The translations under genes were made by a program, and so were the position numbers. A DNA stretch of 64,000 nt from an uncultured Rhizobiaceae bacterium (GTDB lineage: Bacteria > Pseudomonadota > Alphaproteobacteria > Rhizobiales > Rhizobiaceae): positions 38,196 through 102,195 of the forward strand of contig CAMYMG010000056.1 in NCBI GenBank assembly GCA_947259295.1, written 5' to 3'. The notes under the pieces are model-generated. The model ran no database searches and was not told where the DNA came from. It saw nothing but the letters and a program-made list of their open reading frames with translations. Of this stretch, positions 60,843 through 64,000 are shown in pieces (the stretch's first letter is position 1; each line of letters begins with the position of its first letter).

Positions 60843-61349
60843 ATGGCAGGGAAATGGGCTGACCGCAATCCTGTTGCGATCAGCGATCTGGCGACGGCAC
60901 TGCTCGATCCGGTCATGCGCAAGCGGGCGGGCATTTCGATCGGTCTCGTCCAGTCCTGGGATGAGATCGTTGGACCACGGCTTGCCAGGCAGTCACGGCC
61001 GGAAAAGATCCAATGGCCGCGCCGGGCCCACGAGGACGACCCGTTTGAGCCGGCGACATTGGTGATCGCCTGTGAAGGGGCTGCCGCGCTCTACCTGCAG
61101 CATGAGACGGGCGAGATCATCGGCCGCGTCAATGCCTTTCTGGGCTTCGCGGCCATCGGCCGGATCAGGATCGTTCAGAAGCCGGTAGCCAGCGGCGCCA
61201 CCAAGGTAAAACCGGTACTGCGACCGCTTTCGCCGGACGAGAAGTCGAAGATCGCAGGCGCCGTGGGCAAGATCGAGGACGAGGGATTGCGGGCTTCGCT
61301 GGAGCGATTGGGCGCCACCGTCCTGGCAAATCGCAAGCCGAAAGCCTGA
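60843..61349 (+). CDS. DUF721 / DciA-like protein
   Basis: 168 residues from the ATG at 60843. The DUF721 region is GISIGLVQSWDEIVGPRLARQSRPEKIQWPRR, then TLVIACEGAAALYLQHETGEIIGRVNAFLGFAAIGRIRIVQ, with a KH-like fold by analogy to DciA, which loads the DnaB helicase in bacteria lacking DnaC. A C-terminal helical part (LSPDEKSKIAGAVGKIEDEGLRASLERLG) follows. A helicase-loader role is plausible but not shown here. Followed by the DsbA-like gene. Confidence 0.88.
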   Translation: MAGKWADRNPVAISDLATALLDPVMRKRAGISIGLVQSWDEIVGPRLARQSRPEKIQWPRRAHEDDPFEPATLVIACEGAAALYLQHETGEIIGRVNAFLGFAAIGRIRIVQKPVASGATKVKPVLRPLSPDEKSKIAGAVGKIEDEGLRASLERLGATVLANRKPKA

Positions 61350-61482
61350 CCGGGCTCGCGTTTTCGTGAACGTGCCAGCGGATTTGCCGGTTGGATTGGG
61401 GATGAGGATGCCCTAATTCGCGCCAAGTCTCGCTTTCTGGTGCTCCGGCATTGCAAGATCAATCCACAATCAGGTGATTCGC

Positions 61483-62208
61483 ATGATCCGTCCCTTGTCT
61501 CGCAGAACCGTTCTCTCCTCGCTGATTGCCGTGCCTGCGGGCCTGGTGGTGGCGGCATGCAGCGACTCCGGCGACCAAGCCAACGCCGAAACACCCGCGG
61601 CACCCGGCGTTTCGAACGAAACGGTAGCGGCCACTCCGGCGGCCGACGCCCCGCAGAGCGCCGGTTCGGTCGACATGACCAAGCTGCTCCAGGAAGGCGC
61701 GCTGCCCGACAAGATGCTGGGTAACGCGGACGCGCCGGTCACGATCGTCGAATACGCCTCCATGACCTGCCCGCACTGCGCGCATTTCCACGAGACCACC
61801 CTGCCGGAACTGAAGGCCAAGTACATCGATACAGGCAAGGCCCGGCTTATCTTTCGCGAATTCCCGTTCGATCCGCGCGCCGAGGCCGGTTTCATGCTGG
61901 CGCGTTGTTCCGGCGACAACTATTTCCCGATGATCGACGTGCTGTTCAAGCAGCAGCGCAACTGGGCAACGGTGGAGAATGCCAAGGACGCGTTGCTTCA
62001 AATCTCGAAACTTGCTGGTTTTTCACAGGAGTCCTTCGAGGCTTGCTTGACGGACCAGAAACTTCTGGACGATGTGAGATCGGTGCAAAAACGCGGTTCC
62101 GATGAATTCAAGGTGGACTCCACGCCAACCTTTTTCATCAACGGCAATACCTACAAGGGGGCACTGACGATTGAGGAAATGTCGGCGATCATCGACGGCA
62201 TGCTCTGA
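61483..62208 (+). CDS. DsbA-family thioredoxin-like lipoprotein
   Basis: 241 residues from the ATG at 61483 (AGGT seven bases upstream; a GTG at 61474 is an alternative). The N-terminus has an Arg pair and hydrophobic run (SRRTVLSSLIAVPAGLVVAAC), which is Tat-like and ends in a lipobox Cys26. After a low-complexity Ala/Pro/Thr linker (30-62), the thioredoxin fold carries CPHC (96-99, YASMTCPHCAHFHETTLPEL) and cis-Pro in VDSTPTFFINGNTYKGA. It should form or exchange disulfides in the periplasm. In rhizobia this gene lies next to smc, as here. Confidence 0.88.
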   Translation: MIRPLSRRTVLSSLIAVPAGLVVAACSDSGDQANAETPAAPGVSNETVAATPAADAPQSAGSVDMTKLLQEGALPDKMLGNADAPVTIVEYASMTCPHCAHFHETTLPELKAKYIDTGKARLIFREFPFDPRAEAGFMLARCSGDNYFPMIDVLFKQQRNWATVENAKDALLQISKLAGFSQESFEACLTDQKLLDDVRSVQKRGSDEFKVDSTPTFFINGNTYKGALTIEEMSAIIDGML

Positions 62209-62259
62209 CGCTTTCGCCGCAGGCGGGAAGGCGGGCTTCGGCTCGCCCGCAAAACTGCG

Positions 62260-64000
62260 ATGAAATTCTCCCGGCTGCGCCTCCTCGGTTTCAAGTCGTT
62301 CGTCGAACCCGGCGAGTTCGTCATCGAGCGCGGCCTGACCGGCATTGTCGGGCCGAATGGCTGCGGCAAGTCCAATCTCGTCGAGGCCTTGCGCTGGGTG
62401 ATGGGCGAAAGCTCGTACAAGAACATGCGCGCCTCGGGCATGGACGACGTGATCTTTTCCGGCTCCGGCACGCGGCCGGCCCGCAACACCGCCGAAGTCA
62501 CCCTCTTCCTCGATAACAGCGACCGCACCGCACCCGCCGCCTTCAACGATGCCGATGAGCTGCAGGTTTCGCGCCGCATCGAGCGCGAGGCCGGTTCGGT
62601 CTATCGCATCAACGGCAAGGACGCTCGCGCCAAGGACGTGCAACTGCTGTTTGCCGACCAGTCGACCGGCGCGCGCTCGCCCTCGATGGTCGGGCAGGGC
62701 CGCATCGGCGAACTGATCCAGGCGAAGCCCCAGGCGCGCCGCGCGCTGCTGGAAGAAGCCGCCGGTATTTCAGGCCTGCACACGAGGCGCCACGAGGCAG
62801 AGCTCAGGCTGCGCGCCGCCGAGCAGAATTTGGAGCGCCTCGACGACGTGGTCGGCGAACTTGAGAGCCAGATCGAAAGCCTGAAGCGGCAGGCGCGGCA
62901 GGCATCGCGCTTCAAGAATCTGTCGGCCGACATCCGCAAAGCGGAAGCCACGCTGCTGCATCTGCGCTGGACGGTGGCCAAGGCGCAGGAAGGCGAGGCG
63001 CAGTCCGCGCTGGCTGTGGCGACCTCCCTTGTCGGCGAAAAGGCTGGCAACCAGGCGAACGCCGCCAAGGAGCAGGCGGTCGGAGCCCACCGCCTGCCGG
63101 AACTGCGCGATGCCGAGGCGGCAGCCGCTGCAGCATTCCAGCGCCTGTCGATCGCCAAGTCGCAGATCGAGGAGGAGGCCGAACGTGTCCGCGCCCGCCA
63201 CGCGGAGTTGAACAGGCGCGTGCAGCAACTCGATGCCGACATTGCCCGCGAGGAGCAGATGGTCCGCGACAATGCGGACGTGCTGCAGCGGCTGGACGCC
63301 GAGGAAGCGACGCTCAATCAGGAAAACAGCTCCGCGCTGGAGCGCGAGACGTCGACCAGGCAAGCGCTGGATACCGCAGTTGCCGCGCTCTCAGTCAGCG
63401 AGGCAGCGCTGGAGCAACTGACGGCGCAGCGCGCCGAGGCCGTGGCGACACGCAACCAGATGGAGCGCCGGCTGCAGGAGACGTCGGAGCGTCGCGATCG
63501 GCTCGAGAAGCAACTGGCGACCGTCGAGGCCGAGACGGCGGAGATCGCCGCCAGGCTGGCGAGCCTCGCCGACCCGGCTGAGAAAAAGGCGCTTGCCGAT
63601 GCGGCGCAGGCATCGCTCGAGCGCGCGGAAGCGGCGGCCGGCCTGGCCGAGCAGGCCGTGGTGCAGGCGCGTAGTGCTGAAAACGCGGCCCGGCCTCCCT
63701 TGCAGGAAGCCAAGGCGGAACTGGCGCGGATCGAGACGGAAGCCCGCACCCTGTCCAAGATCCTGAATGCGGCGACGGGCGACCTTTTCCCAGCCGTGCT
63801 GGAGCAGATATCGGTCGATCGCGGTTTCGAGACAGCACTCGGTGCTGCCCTCGGCGAAGATCTTGACGCCGCGCTCGATCGCGCGGCACCCGTGCACTGG
63901 GGCGAAACTGACCAGCCGGCCGCCGATCCGGCCCTGCCCGAGGGCGTACGCAGCCTCGCCGAGGTGGTGCGTGCGCCCCGCCAGCTGGCGCGCCGGCTGG
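62260..64000 (+). CDS. smc: Chromosome segregation protein SMC (N-terminal part, runs off the window)
   Basis: 580 codons visible, open at the right edge. Walker A GPNGCGKSN (31-39), the start MKFSRLRLLGFKSFVEPGEF and the loop FADQSTGARSPSMVGQGRIGELIQAKPQARRALLEEAAGISGL identify SMC. From about 165 a long coiled coil runs (many E, R, A, Q heptads) and the hinge begins near 510 (VLEQISVDRGFETALGAALGEDLDAAL). The second coiled coil and the Walker B/signature head are beyond the window. SMC with ScpA/B organises the chromosome. The start has no strong ribosome binding site. Confidence 0.95.
   Translation, partial: MKFSRLRLLGFKSFVEPGEFVIERGLTGIVGPNGCGKSNLVEALRWVMGESSYKNMRASGMDDVIFSGSGTRPARNTAEVTLFLDNSDRTAPAAFNDADELQVSRRIEREAGSVYRINGKDARAKDVQLLFADQSTGARSPSMVGQGRIGELIQAKPQARRALLEEAAGISGLHTRRHEAELRLRAAEQNLERLDDVVGELESQIESLKRQARQASRFKNLSADIRKAEATLLHLRWTVAKAQEGEAQSALAVATSLVGEKAGNQANAAKEQAVGAHRLPELRDAEAAAAAAFQRLSIAKSQIEEEAERVRARHAELNRRVQQLDADIAREEQMVRDNADVLQRLDAEEATLNQENSSALERETSTRQALDTAVAALSVSEAALEQLTAQRAEAVATRNQMERRLQETSERRDRLEKQLATVEAETAEIAARLASLADPAEKKALADAAQASLERAEAAAGLAEQAVVQARSAENAARPPLQEAKAELARIETEARTLSKILNAATGDLFPAVLEQISVDRGFETALGAALGEDLDAALDRAAPVHWGETDQPAADPALPEGVRSLAEVVRAPRQLARRL

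Overview
The window is a GC-rich stretch of chromosome from an alphaproteobacterium, most probably a Rhizobiales member close to Mesorhizobium or another Phyllobacteriaceae genus. This rests on a CcrM-type adenine methyltransferase, a RibB fused to a GTP-cyclohydrolase-like domain without zinc ligands, an IalB-family protein, rhizobial small families (DUF1344, DUF6101-like, DUF2277), the ctaCD/ctaB-coxF-ctaG-ctaE cytochrome oxidase cluster, and the mutY / DUF721 / dsbA / smc neighbourhood. The genus is an inference from remembered protein similarity and gene order. No rRNA, tRNA, CRISPR array, insertion sequence, integrase or phage gene was found. This is core chromosome, not an island.

Layout. 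0-11 kb: DUF2007 fragment, polyprenyl diphosphate synthase, an exported TPR-LysM protein, glyQ and glyS separated by two tiny exported proteins on the opposite strand, two more exported unknowns, then threonylcarbamoyl-AMP synthase and an FAD-linked 2-hydroxyacid dehydrogenase. 11-25.5 kb: ubiA, purD, an exported GH25-like protein, an acyl-CoA dehydrogenase/enoyl-CoA hydratase pair behind a perfect palindromic operator, pdxH, small envelope proteins (one behind an EcfG-like promoter), a DnaJ-class chaperone, fabI, a phosphatase, aroC and ribB. 25.5-38.5 kb: an MFS exporter divergent from its TetR regulator across three operator copies, a deacetylase-like enzyme with xseB, pirin, dxs, tlyA, a TrmA-family methyltransferase, a sirtuin, tldD, an unlisted 45-residue glycine-zipper ORF and ialB. 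38.5-48 kb: the aa3-type cytochrome c oxidase cluster (ctaC, ctaD, ctaB, coxF, ctaG, ctaE, DUF983, surf1), then ispH, thrB and rnhA. 48-64 kb: peroxiredoxin, a DsbD-alpha-like protein, yqgE, a thrC / M16 peptidase / acetyltransferase / EAL-protein operon, ccrM, two HAD phosphatases, mutY, a DciA-like protein, a DsbA-like lipoprotein and the start of smc.

Together the genes cover respiration (oxidase subunits, haem O synthesis, copper insertion, ubiquinone side chain and ring prenylation), isoprenoid supply (dxs and ispH feeding the polyprenyl synthase), cofactors and amino acids (ribB, pdxH, aroC, thrB, thrC), translation and RNA modification, and genome maintenance. The least explained layer is a scatter of about ten small exported proteins of unknown function.

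The most distinctive signals are in regulation and layout. They are the triple TetR-type operator, the LiuR-like palindrome before the acyl-CoA dehydrogenase, the EcfG-like promoter before a 99-residue exported protein, and four convergent gene pairs whose stop codons share one CTAG tetramer. I saw no clearly new multi-gene defence, mobile or biosynthetic system.
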